From Nostoc sp. CHAB 5834 (GTDB lineage Bacteria > Cyanobacteriota > Cyanobacteriia > Cyanobacteriales > Nostocaceae), in NCBI GenBank assembly GCA_020829485.1, contig JAIVFU010000001.1:162108-226107 (forward strand): a DNA stretch of 64,000 nucleotides. The letters are read 5' to 3'. Position numbers and translations under genes: made by a program. Positions 53,991 through 63,873 of the stretch are shown piece by piece; within the stretch, counting starts at the first letter, position 1; every line of letters starts with the position of its first letter. The notes under the pieces were generated by a model. That model was not told where the DNA came from. It saw only the letters and a list, made by a program, of their open reading frames with translations, and did not search any database.

Positions 53991-54680
53991 TCAGCCTTTA
54001 TGCAATTTTCTGATTTCTGCTTGTACATCGATCGCAATTTGCAATGATTGATTTAGCAGTTGAGCATATTCGCCTGCTTGACTACTAACTTGTAAAGCTT
54101 GCAGACTGGCTAAATTATTCACAAATAACTCTTGGTTATTAGCAAGCAATTTTTTATTATCCCGCAAAATTCGTTCCGTTTTCAGAGCGCGGACTAAATC
54201 TTCTCTAATTAGTTGCAAGGCGGCGGTTACTTGATCTCGGTCATGGAAACTGCTTTCTACGTTTCCTGATGCTGCCAATTGGTCATTAATATCTATAGCG
54301 GCAATCAGGTCATGATATTTATCAACTTCATCTAAAAGTATTGTCAGTCCTTCAGGACAGGTTAACTGTCGCCATAGCCATCGCCCCACTAATATCGGCA
54401 TTGGCACTAAAATAAGTAAAAGAATTCCTAGTCGAATTGAAGAACCAATTGTTGGCAGAATAATAAATGCGTAAACAAAACCAACAATTATTGGCGTTAG
54501 CGCCAGCGTCACCAGCATTTCATTGATAAAAAACCCTAATCGCTTTTTGCTATCTCGCAAAACCGAGGGGCGAAAAACGTCTTCTGGATCGAATCCAGTT
54601 AAACGTCTCAATTCCCCCTTACTAATTTCCAAGCCTATTAAGTCCGGCTGCACGGCTGGATAACTCCTATGGAAGCCCAA
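53991..54680 (-). CDS. Hypothetical membrane protein with helical tail
   Basis: The 229-residue protein has two hydrophobic segments (VTLALTPIIVGFVYAFIILP and LGILLLILVPMPILVGRWLW, about 55-97) and a C-terminal 120-residue helical region with many L, N and Q in heptad spacing. The start shown is a TTG at 54680, the first possible; the conserved part begins near GLEISKGELRRLTGF. No family recognised. Confidence 0.65.
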   Translation of the reverse strand: MGFHRSYPAVQPDLIGLEISKGELRRLTGFDPEDVFRPSVLRDSKKRLGFFINEMLVTLALTPIIVGFVYAFIILPTIGSSIRLGILLLILVPMPILVGRWLWRQLTCPEGLTILLDEVDKYHDLIAAIDINDQLAASGNVESSFHDRDQVTAALQLIREDLVRALKTERILRDNKKLLANNQELFVNNLASLQALQVSSQAGEYAQLLNQSLQIAIDVQAEIRKLHKG

Positions 54681-54984
54681 GTTGCGTATTTATTTTAATC
54701 GGCTTTGGTAGATAAGCAATGGATGGTTACGTATAGTTATGATAAAAAGCAGACTGTGGAACATGATTAGATAAAGCTAAAAATCATTTGCACTTATTTC
54801 CTGCTCTATTTTGGATACAATAGACCCCTTGAATAAATCACAAAATTTGAACCCCACCCCGCCAAAGCTACGCTTTGTCTCCCCTCCCCTTACTAAGGGG
54901 AGGGGGTTAAAGGGTGGGATGTTACTTTTGCAACAGGTCTAATGCAGTACTTATGTAGGCGATCGCGTTTAAGCGGACATCAAG
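54681..54984. other. Spacer with a MITE-like element
   Basis: The 304 bp hold the inverted-repeat element at 54821-54942 and AT-rich flanks. No gene. Confidence 0.55.
54821..54942. mobile_element. MITE-like element, TAGACC-family
   Basis: The left end TAGACCCCTTG is inverted at the right end as CAACAGGTCTA (9 of 11 positions). The interior has CCCCTCCCC...GGGGAGGGG hairpins. It is related to 35897-35995, with a right-end fragment at 27909. Confidence 0.55.
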
Positions 54985-54993
54985 TTGAGTATT

Positions 54994-55902
54994 ATGACCA
55001 TAGAACAACGATTAATAAATTTTGATGTGGCAACTGCTGAAAATGCATCCTCGCAGATGGGCGCAAAAATAAATTATCGATCGCAAGCCGCCGATACCAG
55101 CATCGATGCCGATATTTATCTGTTTTCCCGGTTGCGAAACCTCTCACTTGAACAACGAATAAAAATGTTCGCGGCTCATGAACGTGGGGTAAAAAAACTT
55201 TGCCTTGCAGGAATCAAATCACGACATCGCAGTGCTTCCAAAGAGGAAATCCGTTGTATATTTGCGCGTGCAATGCTTACAGAAAAATTCTCTCCAAACT
55301 TTCAGTTTATTGGTGTTGATGAAAGTATGTGGATTCAAGATTCCATCTCGCTAGCAGGCGAACTCCATCAGCTTTTTGAGTCAATCAATATAGCTTATTA
55401 CGTTAGTAGAGGTGTTGCTAGTTCAATTCACGGCGAACCTCGCTCGACACGGGATTTAGATTTGGTAATTTCAGTTCAACCCGATCAAATCGATTTGTTG
55501 GTGACGACACTAGAAGCAGCAGGATACTATTGTCCAGCAGGGGCGGTTGAAGATTTGAAGCGAGGATACGAGCGAATGCTCAACATCACACATACCGAAA
55601 CCATAGCTAACGCCGATCTGTATATTACTGATAGTTCACCATTTGCAGTATCGCAGATGACACGTCGGATATTGCCAGATTTAGATGGGATACCTCAATT
55701 TTGGGTGGCTTCGCCAGAGGATACGATTTTACAAAAGTTGTGGTGGCGGCAAAATAGTCAATCTGAAAAACAGTGGCGTGATGTATTGGGCATACTCAAG
55801 TTGCAAGCACAAAGTTTAGACTACACCTACCTTGTGGAGTGGGCGGAAAGTTTAAATTTAGTTGATGCGTTGAGTCTGGCATTGACTGAGGCTGGTATTT
55901 AA
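54994..55902 (+). CDS. Nucleotidyltransferase-like protein with unknown N-terminal domain
   Basis: Residues about 135-230 carry YVSRGVASSIHGEPRSTRDLDLVIS, a minimal nucleotidyltransferase motif (GxxS...TRDxD) as in AbiEii-like and related proteins, then a helical region (SPEDTILQKLWWRQ, QWRDVLGIL) typical of that group. The first 110 residues (LEQRIKMFAAHERGVKKLCLAG) form a separate domain I do not recognise. The ATG at 54994 is preferred to a TTG nine bases upstream. No cognate antitoxin gene is adjacent. Confidence 0.7.
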   Translation: MTIEQRLINFDVATAENASSQMGAKINYRSQAADTSIDADIYLFSRLRNLSLEQRIKMFAAHERGVKKLCLAGIKSRHRSASKEEIRCIFARAMLTEKFSPNFQFIGVDESMWIQDSISLAGELHQLFESINIAYYVSRGVASSIHGEPRSTRDLDLVISVQPDQIDLLVTTLEAAGYYCPAGAVEDLKRGYERMLNITHTETIANADLYITDSSPFAVSQMTRRILPDLDGIPQFWVASPEDTILQKLWWRQNSQSEKQWRDVLGILKLQAQSLDYTYLVEWAESLNLVDALSLALTEAGI

Positions 55903-55930
55903 TCATCATATTTGCCAAATCGCACCACTT

Positions 55931-56395
55931 CTACTCAGGAAACCAGTTTTCATCTAAAATTTGTTCTAAAGAGCCAATAATTGTAACAGGGAATGTATCA
56001 ATGGGAAGTTGAGAGCGATCGCTTGCTTCTTTCCTTGCATCTTGATAACATTCATCAAATATTTCTAAAATGTAAGGCTTAAGACTAGGACTGTCTTTGA
56101 GTTCATCCTTAATCTCTCTACGGAATGTCCTGATTTCTCCTTTCCAATGCCCTTCATTGCGCTCCCGTTCCACATCCCAGTATGTGAGCTTAAGCAGATG
56201 TTGAAAAAGTCGAATTAACAGACTTTTCACCGTTCGCTTCTGGCTCCTACCCATACTTTCTAATTCTTCTAACAAATTATCTAAATCAACAGATGAAAAC
56301 TGTCCAGCACGAAGTTGGTTGATGGTTGTCCTGAGCCAAAGGTAATAATCTTGGTCGTATAAGGTTTGAGCCGTTTGTTGTATTTGTATTACCAT
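55931..56395 (-). CDS. DUF29 family protein
   Basis: A 154-residue helical protein with the DUF29 core: LYDQDYYLWLRTTINQLRAGQFSSVDLDNLLEELESMGRSQKRTVKSLLIRLFQHLLKL. The family is abundant in cyanobacteria and of unknown function. A start four codons upstream (56407) is also possible. Confidence 0.88.
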   Translation of the reverse strand: MVIQIQQTAQTLYDQDYYLWLRTTINQLRAGQFSSVDLDNLLEELESMGRSQKRTVKSLLIRLFQHLLKLTYWDVERERNEGHWKGEIRTFRREIKDELKDSPSLKPYILEIFDECYQDARKEASDRSQLPIDTFPVTIIGSLEQILDENWFPE

Positions 56396-56407
56396 ATACT
56401 TGTTCAA

Positions 56408-57089
56408 CTCCTATTATCACCATCATAATATAGCAGCCCTAAATCATTTGTGAAAATTATATCTCTCTTTTATTTCTTTCCTTTGCGTTCTTAGCGTACT
56501 TGGCGGTTCGTTTTCTTATTTATATTTTTCACAAATCAAATAGGATTGCTATAAAGAAAGTTAAGTTCTTGGTTGATTAATTATATAAGCGACTGGTCTG
56601 TTAGTTTATATAAATAGTAAGTATTTGTTTGTATTATTGTAATATAAAACACAAACAAGACTTAGTTGTGTTTAGGATTTATAACACTTATTTGTGAGGT
56701 TGCATCAAGTAAATGTGTGGGAATCTTCAACTGGTGTTCTAGGTTTGGATCGTAGCCTTGGGCTGCTAACGCTATATACTCAGTATCCATCATGCTGAGG
56801 TTATGAATTTCAGTTAAGGTGCAATAGCGCAAATATTCCTTAAGTCTAAAGTAAAGCTTACTGAAAGAATGAGGTTTTAATTTACCAAGTCATTGAGAAT
56901 ATACAAGATCCTATTCATCAACCTCCAAATTCTCAGTCCGATAAATTGATTATTACTGAGGGGAAAAAATGGCTAAAAATAAAGTAACAGACATTCTTTG
57001 ATTAAAGTTTGCATAAGCATTTAATCATGATTTGCACTTAATTAGTGCATGAAAATTACAAAAGTATTCCTTCATTAGAGAGTAGAAAA
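56408..57089. other. Spacer between DUF29 and the oxidoreductase
   Basis: The 680 bp are AT-rich, with a diverged copy of the CTTTGCGT...GGCGGTTCG spacer repeat near 56480-56512 and no convincing frame. The right part must hold the promoter of the next gene. Confidence 0.5.
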
Positions 57090-58208
57090 ATGACTGCTAC
57101 AAATGAGAAGCGCAAAATTCGTTACGCCGTTGTTGGTTTAGGTTGGTTTGCTCAAGAAGCTGCCTTACCTTCGTTTACCCAGACCGAAAACTCGGAATTA
57201 GTGGCACTAGTTTCAAATGACCCCACTAAAAACGAAGAACTGAGCAAAAAGTATGGTATAGATCATACTTACTCCTACGAGGAGTATGAGGACTGTTTGG
57301 CAAGTGGCGAGGTTGATGCAGTTTATATTGCGCTACCCAATCACTTGCATTGCGACTACACTGTGCGGGCTGCTAATCAAGCAATTCATGTATTATGTGA
57401 AAAGCCAATGGCAGTCACAGAAGAAGAGTGTGAGGCAATGATTAAAGCTGCCAATGATAATAATGTGAAGCTGATGATTGCCTACCGTTTACATTTAGAA
57501 GAAGCCAATTTACAAGCAGTGGAAATTGTGCGCTCAAAGCAAATTGGTGAAGCACGTATTTTCAACTCGGTTTTTACTCAGCAAGTAGAAGCAGGCAATA
57601 TTCGTTTACGAGATATTACAGGTGGTGGCACGCTCTATGATATTGGCATCTACTGCCTTAATGCTGCACGTTATCTATTTCAAGATGAACCTATTGAAGT
57701 ATTTGCTGTAGCTGCCAATAATGGAGAACAACGCTTCAGCGAAGTTGAAGAAATGGCTAGCGTTATCTTACGTTTCCCGAATGAGCGATTGGCAACATTT
57801 ACCTGTAGCTTTGGAGGAGCAAGCGTTTCAACCTATCAGATTGTAGGTACTCAAGGCGATTTACGAGTAAACCCTGCATATTCTTGGCAGGGAGAAATCA
57901 AGCATTACCTGACAATTAATGGTGAAACTCAAGAGCGTACCTTTGAAGATCACGATCAATTAGCGGCTGAATTTACCTACTTCTCTGATTGTATTCTCGA
58001 AGATAAAGACCCAGAACCATCTGGGACGGAAGGGTTGATTGATGTTTCGATCATTCAAGCGCTTTACCAGTCAATTGAGACGCGTCAACCTGTGCAGATC
58101 CAAACTAGCGGTCGCCATCAACGCCCCACATCGGATCAAACTATTGAGCGTCCTCCTAGTGATGAGAAGCCAGATTTGATTCATGCTGCTGCACCTTCTG
58201 GACAATGA
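57090..58208 (+). CDS. Gfo/Idh/MocA family oxidoreductase
   Basis: The protein starts MTATNEKRKIRYAVVGLGWFAQEAALPSF with a Rossmann NAD(P) site; later motifs are VLCEKPMAVT (the conserved EKP of the family) and GGGTLYDIGIYCLN. The ATG at 57090 is preferred to a GTG 15 codons upstream. 372 residues. It acts on a sugar or sugar-derived ring, as glucose-fructose oxidoreductase-like enzymes do; the substrate is unknown. Confidence 0.9.
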   Translation: MTATNEKRKIRYAVVGLGWFAQEAALPSFTQTENSELVALVSNDPTKNEELSKKYGIDHTYSYEEYEDCLASGEVDAVYIALPNHLHCDYTVRAANQAIHVLCEKPMAVTEEECEAMIKAANDNNVKLMIAYRLHLEEANLQAVEIVRSKQIGEARIFNSVFTQQVEAGNIRLRDITGGGTLYDIGIYCLNAARYLFQDEPIEVFAVAANNGEQRFSEVEEMASVILRFPNERLATFTCSFGGASVSTYQIVGTQGDLRVNPAYSWQGEIKHYLTINGETQERTFEDHDQLAAEFTYFSDCILEDKDPEPSGTEGLIDVSIIQALYQSIETRQPVQIQTSGRHQRPTSDQTIERPPSDEKPDLIHAAAPSGQ

Positions 58209-58377
58209 TTACTAATACTAATTCTTGGTGAAGTTGCACAAAATCAACCTTGGTGAGATAAAGAATGTACTAAGTGGATGATTGTCAGATAACAGACACT
58301 TAGTACCAGTTATATTGTAGCGATCGCTTAACAAAAATCTGACTTTTCACGGTATCTGGAAAACCTCACTTCTATTT

Positions 58378-58398
58378 CTCTCTCCTTTTAGGAGAGAG
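58378..58398. repeat. CTCTCTCC/GGAGAGAG hairpin repeat, copy 3
   Basis: Identical hairpin to 41086-41106, followed by TTTGAATTTTCCCCCTTC and GGGGGTTAGGGGGTTAGG in the wider element. Confidence 0.75.
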
Positions 58399-58514
58399 AC
58401 TTTGAATTTTCCCCCTTCCCGCGACGAGTTGGGGGTTAGGGGGTTAGGTTTTTGGTGGACTTTTCCACATAACGTGAAAAGTCAGAACAAAAATACTCGC
58501 TATTCATAACATAT

Positions 58515-58542
58515 AAGGGCACAACAATAATATTGTGCCCTT
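58515..58542. terminator. Bidirectional hairpin between convergent genes
   Basis: AAGGGCACAA and TTGTGCCCTT form 10-bp perfect arms with an 8-base loop. It lies between the convergent oxidoreductase and gdhA genes; no long T tract, so a terminator role is inferred. Confidence 0.55.
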
Positions 58543-58586
58543 AGATGTTCTCTATTCAATTAAAAACTGCTGTCTATGCCTAAATC

Positions 58587-59876
58587 TTAAGGATAAAGAC
58601 CTCTATCAGTCAGCGCCTGAGCCACTCTACCCACCCCCAATGTGTAAGCTGCTAACCTTAAAGAAATTTGCCGTACCTCCGACTGGTGAATCACCTTGCG
58701 GTAGGCTTGCACCATCAAATGCTCCATTTCGCGGTTGACGCGCTCCTCATCCCAAAATACGTAAGAAAGACCCTGTACCCATTCCAAATAACTGACTACC
58801 ACACCGCCAGCATTGGCCAAAATATCTGGTAACACTGTCACACCCCGCGCCTCTAATGCCAAGTTAGCCTCAAGAGTAACCGGCCCATTAGCTGCTTCTG
58901 CGACAATTCGCGCCTGCACTTGATTCACATTTTCTTCAGTGATTTGGTTCTCCAAAGCTGCTGGTATTAAGACATCACAGGGTAAAGTTAATAAATCTGC
59001 ATTACTAATTGGTACAGATTGCGGGAAACCCACAATACTCTTGCGATTTTCAGCAGCGTAGACTTTTAACTTGGGAATATCAAGACCAACTTCGGAAAAT
59101 ATTCCCCCAGCACCAGTTGAAACAGCGATGATTTTCGCGCCTGCTTCATATAGTAACTCTGCTGCGGCACCGCCAACGTTACCGAAACCCTGAATAGCTA
59201 CTCGCACTCCTGCTAAGGATTTACCTTGATCTGCTAGCGCCTCACGGACAATAATCATCACGCCACGTCCGGTTGCCATTTCCCGTCCCAGTGAACCACC
59301 AATAGAAAGCGGCTTCCCAGTTACAACCCCTGGTACAGCATGACCAACATTTACAGAGTAAGTGTCCATCATCCAAGCCATCTCACGGGCAGAAGTACCC
59401 ATATCTGGAGCAGGAATATCTACGGAAGGCCCAATATCTTTAATCAACTCGCTGATATAACGCCGGCTGATTCGCTCTAATTCGCCAACACTGTAGCGTT
59501 TGGGATCTATGGGAATGCCACCCTTCCCACCACCGTAAGGAATACCTAATAAAGCACATTTCCACGTCATCAGCATTGCTAGAGCAGATACTTCGCGCAA
59601 TGTAACAGCCGGATGGTAACGAATTCCGCCTTTGTATGGGCCTAAGACATCAGAGTGCTGCACCCGGTGTCCAGCGAGAACTTGTATTTCCCCATTATCT
59701 AGTTTCACAGGAATGGAAACTGTGACAACTTTACGCGGATGGCTGAGAATTTCCAGCAAACCCTGATTTAAATTTAATTCTTTAGCTGCCGCTTCTAAGT
59801 AGCTACAGGCTTGATCAAATGGGCATATATGCGCTGGAGAAGCAGGTTCTGACAGCAACAGGGATTTTGAAATCAT
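58587..59876 (-). CDS. gdhA: Glutamate dehydrogenase (Glu/Leu/Phe/Val dehydrogenase family)
   Basis: The enzyme interconverts 2-oxoglutarate plus ammonium and glutamate. The 429 residues carry GPYKGGIRYHP, the active-site lysine region IPYGGGKGGIPIDP, DIPAPDMGTSAREMAWMMDTY, and the dinucleotide motif VAIQGFGNVGGAAAELL. AGGAG precedes the ATG by about 9 bases. Cofactor preference is not decided. In cyanobacteria GDH is accessory to GS-GOGAT. Confidence 0.95.
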   Translation of the reverse strand: MISKSLLLSEPASPAHICPFDQACSYLEAAAKELNLNQGLLEILSHPRKVVTVSIPVKLDNGEIQVLAGHRVQHSDVLGPYKGGIRYHPAVTLREVSALAMLMTWKCALLGIPYGGGKGGIPIDPKRYSVGELERISRRYISELIKDIGPSVDIPAPDMGTSAREMAWMMDTYSVNVGHAVPGVVTGKPLSIGGSLGREMATGRGVMIIVREALADQGKSLAGVRVAIQGFGNVGGAAAELLYEAGAKIIAVSTGAGGIFSEVGLDIPKLKVYAAENRKSIVGFPQSVPISNADLLTLPCDVLIPAALENQITEENVNQVQARIVAEAANGPVTLEANLALEARGVTVLPDILANAGGVVVSYLEWVQGLSYVFWDEERVNREMEHLMVQAYRKVIHQSEVRQISLRLAAYTLGVGRVAQALTDRGLYP

Positions 59877-60075
59877 AAAATTTTCTCCTAATCACGGTAT
59901 CTTTACGAACCGGATATCATCTGTATTTAGCTTATCCTTTTTTTTGGAGAAATAGGAGTTTTGTAGTTTTTGTTACAGTTTTATTTTTTATAATCTGCTA
60001 AATCTGCAAAATATAATACTTATGCATCAATAGCAAATACTTAAATAAAACTTATGTATGATGTCAGTCAAGTTG

Positions 60076-61221
60076 CTACCTTGCCAATGCGATCGCTGCA
60101 TTCTGTCCCCCAAAGCCAAAACTGCAACATAGCACTTGCCTAATTTTACTTAAACGTGCAGATGTAACGATATCTAAATCAAACTCTGGCTGCTGCAATC
60201 CTACACAAGGTGGTAATATTTGATGCTTTAATGCCATGAGAGAAAAAGCTACACCTAAAGCTCCAGATGCCCCTAGTGTATGACCTGTGCTTCCCTTGGT
60301 GGAACTAACTGCCACCCCTTGGGGAAACAAACGCTGAATTACCATGCTCTCCATCTGGTCATTTAGCTGGGTAGCTGTGCCATGAGCATGAATATAATCA
60401 ATATCGGTTGGTGAGAGACAACTACGTTCTAGACATTGTTTGATAGCAGCGATCGCACTTTTTCCTTCAGGTTCTGGTGAATTACCATGATATGCGTCGT
60501 TAGTCAAGCCAAAACCGAGAATTTCACCATAAACTTTTGCTTGACGCTGTTTTGCCAACTCTGCTGATTCTAAGACAAACACAGCTGCGCCTTCGCCCAA
60601 CACTAAGCCTTCTCGGTGCAAATCAAAGGGATAAGCCCCAGTTTTCGCCAAAGCACCCATCTGCTGAAACCCAGCCAAAGTTAGGGGTGTAATCGGCGCT
60701 TCCACTGCGCCAGCGATCGCTTGTTGACATTGCCCAGTTTGGATAAGCAAAGCTGCTTGAGCGATCGCCCAAATTCCAGTTGCACAAGCTGCCATCGGTG
60801 CTAAAACAATTCCAGAAGCACCGATTTGTCTTGCAGCTGCGATCGCGTTCATGTGAGGTAATGTATCTAGCCAATTTCCAAAAGAGGACACGGGCAAATT
60901 CGCCGCGTCTTCATACATTTGCCGCGCCAGAATTTCCCAAGATGCTTGATAAGAGCGACTCGATCCAATGACTACAGCACAATCAGCTGCATGTGAAACT
61001 AACCCAGAATCTTGCAAAGCAGAACCAACAACCATCTGAGTTAATATTGTCAATTCAGATGGTTGTTGACCAATCAAACCTAGAGGAAGTGGTGTAAGTT
61101 CTGGAAATGGTTGATGCAACCGAATTCCAGATTTACCTGCAATTAAATTTTGCCAGCTATCCTCTAAGCTTCCACCCAAGGCGGAAATTAAACCAATACC
61201 AGTGACACAAACCTTAACCAA
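60076..61221 (-). CDS. Beta-ketoacyl-ACP synthase (KAS II-like)
   Basis: The 381-residue thiolase-fold protein has the Cys-His-His triad: AACATG near 150 for the catalytic Cys, HAHGTATQLND, and STKGSTGHTLGASG. It is shorter than FabF (about 410). Cyanobacteria carry FabF plus extra copies for specialised lipids; being away from other fab genes suggests a secondary role. Gene symbol withheld. Confidence 0.88.
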   Translation of the reverse strand: MVKVCVTGIGLISALGGSLEDSWQNLIAGKSGIRLHQPFPELTPLPLGLIGQQPSELTILTQMVVGSALQDSGLVSHAADCAVVIGSSRSYQASWEILARQMYEDAANLPVSSFGNWLDTLPHMNAIAAARQIGASGIVLAPMAACATGIWAIAQAALLIQTGQCQQAIAGAVEAPITPLTLAGFQQMGALAKTGAYPFDLHREGLVLGEGAAVFVLESAELAKQRQAKVYGEILGFGLTNDAYHGNSPEPEGKSAIAAIKQCLERSCLSPTDIDYIHAHGTATQLNDQMESMVIQRLFPQGVAVSSTKGSTGHTLGASGALGVAFSLMALKHQILPPCVGLQQPEFDLDIVTSARLSKIRQVLCCSFGFGGQNAAIALAR

Positions 61222-61311
61222 TTTGCAATTTGAGAGTGAGGAATCTTTCGCTATTCAAACATTCAATTCTTCATTTTGAATTTTGAATTTTGAATTTTGA
61301 ATTGATTTCTC

Positions 61312-62109
61312 CTACTGCCCTGGTATTTTCAGATTTTCAGCACCTTGGGTGACTTTAGCGGAGTCAATGCGATCGCCTTGCTGAATTTCGTTCACTACAT
61401 CAAAGCCTTGAGTGACATTGCCAAACACGGCGTAGTTACCATCTAAGAATGCCAAATCTGCTAAAGCAAAGTAAAACTGGGCAGAAGCGGAGTCTGGCGA
61501 TTGCGATCGCGCCATCGCTACTGCACCCTGCTTATGGGGCAATACGACAGGTTGAGCAGTAGCATCAAATGGTTTATTGTAAGTCGGAGTATCTGAACCT
61601 TTTGCCTTAACTTCTAAAGGTATATAACGAGCATTTCCCGTTTTTGGGTCAATATAGCTACCGGTTCCCAGGCTATCTGCTGGAACTTTCGGATCTTTGC
61701 TTTGAGGATCGCCCCCTTGAACTACAAACGGTTGGGGTTCGCGTACAACTCGATGGAAAGCTAAACCATCGTAGACACCCTTCTGCACTAAATCTACGAA
61801 GTTGCCAGCTGTAATGGGGGCATCAGTGCCGTCTACTTCGATAGTAATCGGTGAACCTTTAACCGTGAGTACCACAGTAGCCCGGCCTTCGAGCCTTGGT
61901 AAATCTGTTATTCCAGGAATATCACTACTAGTTTGAGATACAGATGTTGCTTCAGTAGTTGTCTTGGTGCTTGCCTCGCTTGTTGTCGAGGTAGCTGTCA
62001 AGATTGGAGAAGACGCATTAGAAGCGACTTGCTGTGTTGAACATCCTCCCAACATCAAGCCACTGATAATCGCAAGAGAAAGCAAAAATTGTGAAATTTT
62101 TAACCGCAT
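61312..62109 (-). CDS. Cyclophilin-type peptidyl-prolyl isomerase, lipoprotein
   Basis: The N-terminus [18 protein letters not shown] has a lipobox with the acylated Cys at 23, then a 45-residue Ser/Thr linker. The cyclophilin domain is recognised by [46 protein letters not shown] and [17 protein letters not shown]. It catalyses proline isomerisation in the periplasm or thylakoid lumen. Confidence 0.94.
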   Translation of the reverse strand: MRLKISQFLLSLAIISGLMLGGCSTQQVASNASSPILTATSTTSEASTKTTTEATSVSQTSSDIPGITDLPRLEGRATVVLTVKGSPITIEVDGTDAPITAGNFVDLVQKGVYDGLAFHRVVREPQPFVVQGGDPQSKDPKVPADSLGTGSYIDPKTGNARYIPLEVKAKGSDTPTYNKPFDATAQPVVLPHKQGAVAMARSQSPDSASAQFYFALADLAFLDGNYAVFGNVTQGFDVVNEIQQGDRIDSAKVTQGAENLKIPGQ

Positions 62110-62255
62110 TGCCTGTTACCGATTTAACCAGAGTATCTTATCGTTTTCAGGGGCATTGGAAATTGGGAATTGGGAATTGGGCATTGAGCATTGGTCATTA
62201 AGCAATAATTCTTCTTCCCCTGCTTTCCACTCCCCACTCCCCACTCCCCACTCCC

Positions 62256-62825
62256 TTACAATCCTTCTAATGACACTCCCAAAAAGCGGGCTAATTTTGC
62301 GCCTTCTGTTTCCAATTCTGTTAAAGATAACGGTTGTCCAACCCGTGTTAAGGGTATATCTCGCCGGCCCTTAATGCGTAGATAGAGGGCGCGAAGGGGA
62401 TTAAGACCTTCTTTAACGGTTATTCGCACAGATTGCACATCTTCTATGCGTCCATCAATCTCAATTCGGCGGTTTTTGCCAGGAAATCCCCAACGGAATA
62501 TTTTGATTGTGCCAGTTTCCTGATTAAATTCGTTGTAACCGCCTCCCACATCCCATAGAATTACTAGCCACAGGTATGTGGCTAATAGCAAGCCAGCAGT
62601 ACCATATAAACCCATCACCAATCCTTGGGGGACGAATACCAGTTGAGTTGGATCGGAAACTATGAGTAAATTAATTTTTAGATAACTGGATATACCAGCC
62701 AATAAAAAGCCGCTTGCTCCCAACGTAACGATAGTTGCCCAGCAATAGTTACTGAACCGACGAGAACCGAGAACATTTTGATGCAGGAGGCGATCGCCTT
62801 TGTTAATCGTTGTTGATGCCGTCAT
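62256..62825 (-). CDS. ycf4: Photosystem I assembly protein Ycf4
   Basis: A thylakoid protein needed for photosystem I assembly. Two membrane segments (WATIVTLGASGFLLAGISSYL and GLYGTAGLLLATYLWLVILW) precede a soluble domain (GGGYNEFNQETGTIKIFRWGFPGKNRRI, DVQSVRITVKEGLNPLRALYLRIKGR). The ATG at 62825 (MTASTTINKGDRLL) is preferred; the frame extends 16 codons further. It is divergent from psbD. Confidence 0.95.
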   Translation of the reverse strand: MTASTTINKGDRLLHQNVLGSRRFSNYCWATIVTLGASGFLLAGISSYLKINLLIVSDPTQLVFVPQGLVMGLYGTAGLLLATYLWLVILWDVGGGYNEFNQETGTIKIFRWGFPGKNRRIEIDGRIEDVQSVRITVKEGLNPLRALYLRIKGRRDIPLTRVGQPLSLTELETEGAKLARFLGVSLEGL

Positions 62826-63053
62826 TGAACTACCATTGCCCCGTGAGATACTCGCTGTCACATACTTGCACACTTATGCTCTGGCATAGAGTGTGTGCTT
62901 CTGTACCAATCCGGCTATTGCTGAGGAGGCACTGAAGCTCTGTTTTAAGTCCACGGTATACTTTACCGCAGACGATGATTTTTTTACCCTGTACTCTACA
63001 AATTTTACTGTCCCGGATGATGGCTTATTTGCACTATGGGACAAACCACTAGT

Positions 63054-63130
63054 ACCGCAAGGCGGAAGTCACGCATTCAAAAGTATTATGGAATAGCCTT
63101 TTTAGGGATTTTAGATGGTTGCTCTATTTC
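63054..63130. repeat. Dispersed repeat shared with 21677-21758
   Basis: Starts ACCGCAAGGCGGAAGTCA and ends ATGGTTGCTC with a few indels relative to the other copy. Confidence 0.65.
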
Positions 63131-63705
63131 CGCCGTGGCGTACTATGCTATTTGTAATTAGTCAAGATGTGTTAACTTCCTTCCCCCTTGTCCAACGTTT
63201 CACATAGTTTTTCCAGAGGTGTATCAACGACTGTGGCGGCGAAGTAACCACCCACATTTTACCAAACATTGTTGACAAAAACTCAACTGCGCCCTTCCCT
63301 GTTCCTGCTACCCATATAATTTGTTAGGGCACTAAGTCCTAAATTTCTTCACTCAATGGCTGTTGAAGGAAGTAGGAGGCAGTTCTTGCTGTCTTGCTGA
63401 AGTTCTAAAATGTTTGAATTTTGTTAGCGAGTCCGCGAGCGTCATTTTGAATTTTGAATTGATTTCTCCCCTGCCCCCTGCCTCCTGCCCACGTCCATGT
63501 AGACTAAATTTTTTTACATTTCTGAGAAAAGTTGTGTCAAATTGTAAAATTTCTGATATTCATATTATTTATAAGGTTTGTGTTTCATAACTGATTTGCT
63601 TGGTGTGTATCAGGCAAAAACCCTGAGTAGTATGATAAGTTAAGAATCATTAAGTTACCACAAGCTAGATTACTAGCCGATGGTACGTGTAATGGCATAG
63701 AGAAA

Positions 63706-63738
63706 GAGAAATGCTGATCTCATTAATCAGCATCTCTC
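63706..63738 (+). promoter_or_regulatory. Stem-loop in the psbD leader
   Basis: GAGAAATGCTGAT (63706-63718) pairs with ATCAGCATCTCTC (63726-63738), one mismatch in 13, loop of 7. It lies 136 bases before the psbD ATG. It could shape mRNA stability or light-responsive control of psbD, but no experiment is implied. Confidence 0.45.
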
Positions 63739-63857
63739 TCAGAATCTCAGTTGATTTCACGCTGTTGAGATTGTCAAAAAAAACGTTAATTCCTCACGGC
63801 AGTCGGTTACACTGGCTCTCCGCACTGTCTTAGAAACGTTGCAATTTTAGTAAAAAA

Positions 63858-63862
63858 AGAGG
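63858..63862 (+). promoter_or_regulatory. psbD ribosome-binding site
   Basis: AGAGG lies 11 bases before the psbD ATG, somewhat farther than usual. Confidence 0.55.
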
Positions 63863-63873
63863 ATTTTAGTCCG

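Larger units (their letters stand above)
58209..58586. other. Convergent spacer with repeat and terminator
   Basis: The 378 bp hold the CTCTCTCC hairpin repeat (58378-58398, element about 58365-58455) and a hairpin at 58515-58542. Confidence 0.6.
62874..63873. other. 1-kb spacer between ycf4 and psbD
   Basis: The region holds the repeat shared with 21677-21758 (63054-63130), a short degraded frame on the minus strand near 63185-63260 (GYFAATVVDTPLEKLCETLD, unidentified), a GAATTTT heptamer-like run near 63444, and the psbD leader. No intact gene was found. Confidence 0.55.

Noticed and set aside
63363..63590. 75-codon frame upstream of psbD
   Set aside because: It runs through spacer repeats (GAATTTTGAATTG, CCTGCCCC) and has no conserved feature.
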